Shown here: piece by piece, positions 22,870 through 24,483 of the stretch
How positions within the stretch are numbered: the stretch's first letter is position 1
Layout: each line of letters opens with the position of its first letter
The notes under the pieces: model-generated
Told to the model about the DNA's origin: nothing
The model's input: only the letters and a program-made list of their open reading frames with translations
Database searches by the model: none
From: an uncultured Mycoplasmatota bacterium
GTDB taxonomy: Bacteria > Bacillota_I > Bacilli_A > RF39 > UBA660
Assembly (NCBI GenBank): GCA_900552975.1
Contig: UWSL01000010.1
Span: 1 to 24,483 of the forward strand
Length of the DNA: 24,483 nucleotides
Reading direction: 5' to 3'
Program-made: the position numbers and the translations under genes

Positions 22870-24483
22870 TAGTTTTCAGCCTGTTCTATCTTTTTGTTCT
22901 TCATATCTTCTACCGATTCATTTATGGCATCTTCAATTGTTTTCATGTCATTTACTATCATGCTATAACCAATTGCAGCACCATATTCATAAGGTAAAGA
23001 TTTAAATTCTTTATTAAGTTTTCTAATGTAGCTAACAATTTGTTTTTCTTGATATCCAACTAAATATATTAAGAATTCGTTTCCGTCTGTTCTCATTATA
23101 TCTGAATTATCTAGCTGTGTTTTAATTAAAATATTAGCTGTAGCTTTAATTTGGCTATCACCTTGTTCATATCCTAAAGAATCATTTATTTCTTGAATTT
23201 GATTTAAATCAATGATGATAGTTGCTTGGGGATAAATAGTATTTTTATTCCAATTGGCAACATTTTCATTTAAGTAATTTCTATTTTTTAGAGATGTTAA
23301 TTGATCAATATACTTCATTTTATCTTCTTTTTTGATTTTTTTAGCTATTTTTATTTTCTTAGATGAACGATATGCAAGGAATAAAATGACAAAAATTATA
23401 CAAATTATAATTAATGAATATTTAGCTATTTTTCCTAAAATAGTACCTGATTTTATTGTTATTGTATGATTATGAATTCCACGTACTTGAATAGTATTTG
23501 GATCTAATGTTTGAATATATTTACTAAACAAAAGATTAAAAGTTTCGTCAGATGAAATATAGAAATTATATGTATCAGATAAAACGTTACGATATCTAGT
23601 ATTATAATCATCCAAAATATTTTTACTATAATAGTCAAAACTTAGTTCATCTATAACGATTATACTATCTTTTTTAGCTATTTTCTTTAAATCTTTATCA
23701 TTGGCATATGTTTTTATATTAATATTACCAATACTATTTAAATATTTTTCTAATATACTATTTTTTAAAACATAGACGTTTTTATCACTTAAAGAATTTA
23801 TAGAGTTTATGACTAAATCATCGTCTTCTCTTGTTACTATGTCAAAGGAAATATTATTTAAGGAATCAATTTTTTGGTACTCTGTTTCTAAGTTATAGTA
23901 GTTATAGAATAAATCTATTTTATTATTTGCAATGGCTTCGGTGAAACTGTTAAAATTTTTATATTTAGAAAAACTAAATTCTGTTTGACTAAAATCGCTA
24001 AAATTAGAAAGATATTCGCTGATGATTCCACCATATGTGCCACTTATTAAAACTTCATAAGGATGATTATCTACAAAACCATAGTTATATGTTTTGGCTT
24101 GAATACTTGTTAAATCTTTATCAGAAATATTTAAAGCAGAAACAAAAGTTTTTAACTCGTTATTATTATAAGATTCTTTTAAGTTTTTTTCTTTCCATGT
24201 ATTATAATATTTTTCTATTATGGAGCTTAAGTTATCATTATTTTTATCATATACAACATATTTTTTTAAATCACTAATGTGGTAATCTATATTGTAATTT
24301 GATGTCAAGATTGATGATAAGTTTTCCTCTAATGGAACTATTGCGTATTGAATAGCTTCATTGGCTTCGAGAGATTCAAATAAGTTTGTAGAAGTTTCAT
24401 AAGGTGTTAAGAAAGATCTACATCCCATTGATGGATAACATTGACCATTTCCATTTTTATCAATTTTAAGTTTCTTCATCATC
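22869..24483 (-). CDS. Membrane receptor with solute-binding-like sensor and degenerate GGDEF domain (5' end outside window)
   Basis: Residue numbers count from the in-frame ATG at 24482. Residues 1-350 look like extracellular solute-binding-protein sensor modules (YAIVPLEENLSSIL, FTEAIANNKIDLFYNY, KNVYVLKNSILEKYL). One membrane helix follows (about 353-371), a basic linker, and a GGDEF domain beginning YIDQLTSLKNRNYLNE. The active-site signature is DGNEF (466-470) instead of GGDEF, and the metal-binding Asp pattern is only partly kept, so diguanylate cyclase activity is doubtful. It may act as a GTP- or nucleotide-binding regulator. The ATG at 24482 is very likely internal: it has no signal anchor before the extracellular part and the frame is open to the window edge. 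The stop overlaps the start of the YihY/BrkB gene. Confidence 0.75.
   Translation of the reverse strand, partial: MMKKLKIDKNGNGQCYPSMGCRSFLTPYETSTNLFESLEANEAIQYAIVPLEENLSSILTSNYNIDYHISDLKKYVVYDKNNDNLSSIIEKYYNTWKEKNLKESYNNNELKTFVSALNISDKDLTSIQAKTYNYGFVDNHPYEVLISGTYGGIISEYLSNFSDFSQTEFSFSKYKNFNSFTEAIANNKIDLFYNYYNLETEYQKIDSLNNISFDIVTREDDDLVINSINSLSDKNVYVLKNSILEKYLNSIGNINIKTYANDKDLKKIAKKDSIIVIDELSFDYYSKNILDDYNTRYRNVLSDTYNFYISSDETFNLLFSKYIQTLDPNTIQVRGIHNHTITIKSGTILGKIAKYSLIIICIIFVILFLAYRSSKKIKIAKKIKKEDKMKYIDQLTSLKNRNYLNENVANWNKNTIYPQATIIIDLNQIQEINDSLGYEQGDSQIKATANILIKTQLDNSDIMRTDGNEFLIYLVGYQEKQIVSYIRKLNKEFKSLPYEYGAAIGYSMIVNDMKTIEDAINESVEDMKNKKIEQAEN

Noticed and set aside
1..24483. TGA read as tryptophan (mollicute code) or TAA as a sense codon
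   Set aside because: Trp is always TGG in the long conserved genes, the 96-aa gene ends in TGA, and many intact genes end in TAA with nothing beyond.
1..24483. CRISPR arrays, rRNA genes, prophage structural genes
   Set aside because: No regularly spaced repeats, no rRNA-like conserved sequence and no capsid, tail or terminase motifs were seen.

Overview
The window is strongly AT-rich, Gram-positive-type bacterial DNA. Ribosome binding sites are of the AGGAGG / GAGGTG type. TGG is the Trp codon throughout and TGA does not interrupt the long genes. A murE with the meso-diaminopimelate motif DNPR and an LTA-synthase-like membrane sulfatase show a walled organism. This fits Bacillota (Firmicutes), possibly an uncultured gut lineage of Bacilli; the exact taxon cannot be read from the sequence alone.

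Left part (1-10302), mostly plus strand and accessory in character. It starts with the 3' end of a rhomboid protease. It then holds a GGDEF gene interrupted by TAA, an unrecognised 596-aa HEXXH metalloprotein, a second unrelated HEXXH protein on the minus strand, and a tandem pair of NUDIX hydrolases. Two membrane-anchored extracellular proteins follow, flanking a roughly 900-codon gene of unknown function that is also split by one in-frame TAA. Three loci here show the same pattern: a single TAA followed by open reading frame in the same frame, with no good new start.

Middle part (about 10303-14065), minus strand: a small mobilizable element. It carries a MOBP-type relaxase, a hairpin that is a candidate oriT, a large serine recombinase and a 96-aa unknown protein. 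Between the unknown gene and the recombinase lies a compact regulatory leader: a near-consensus promoter, a strong Shine-Dalgarno, an 18-codon leader peptide, and a 14-bp-stem intrinsic terminator whose 5' arm contains the leader's stop codon. A competing antiterminator pairing is visible. This is attenuator architecture of the kind known for ribosome-targeting antibiotic resistance genes, here in front of a recombinase. It is the most interesting feature of the window.

Right part (14066-24483), minus strand, chromosomal core. In transcription order the main group is an LTA-synthase-like sulfatase, asnB, murE and tRNA-Gly(TCC). Tex, a YihY/BrkB-family membrane protein and a receptor-like protein with a degenerate GGDEF domain, cut by the window end, lie upstream. 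The asnB-murE neighbourhood suggests that this AsnB may act on meso-diaminopimelate in peptidoglycan.

Many native genes have extended -10 promoters (TGNTATAAT) without a clear -35, whereas the two promoters seen in the mobile element lack the TG and rely on a -35.
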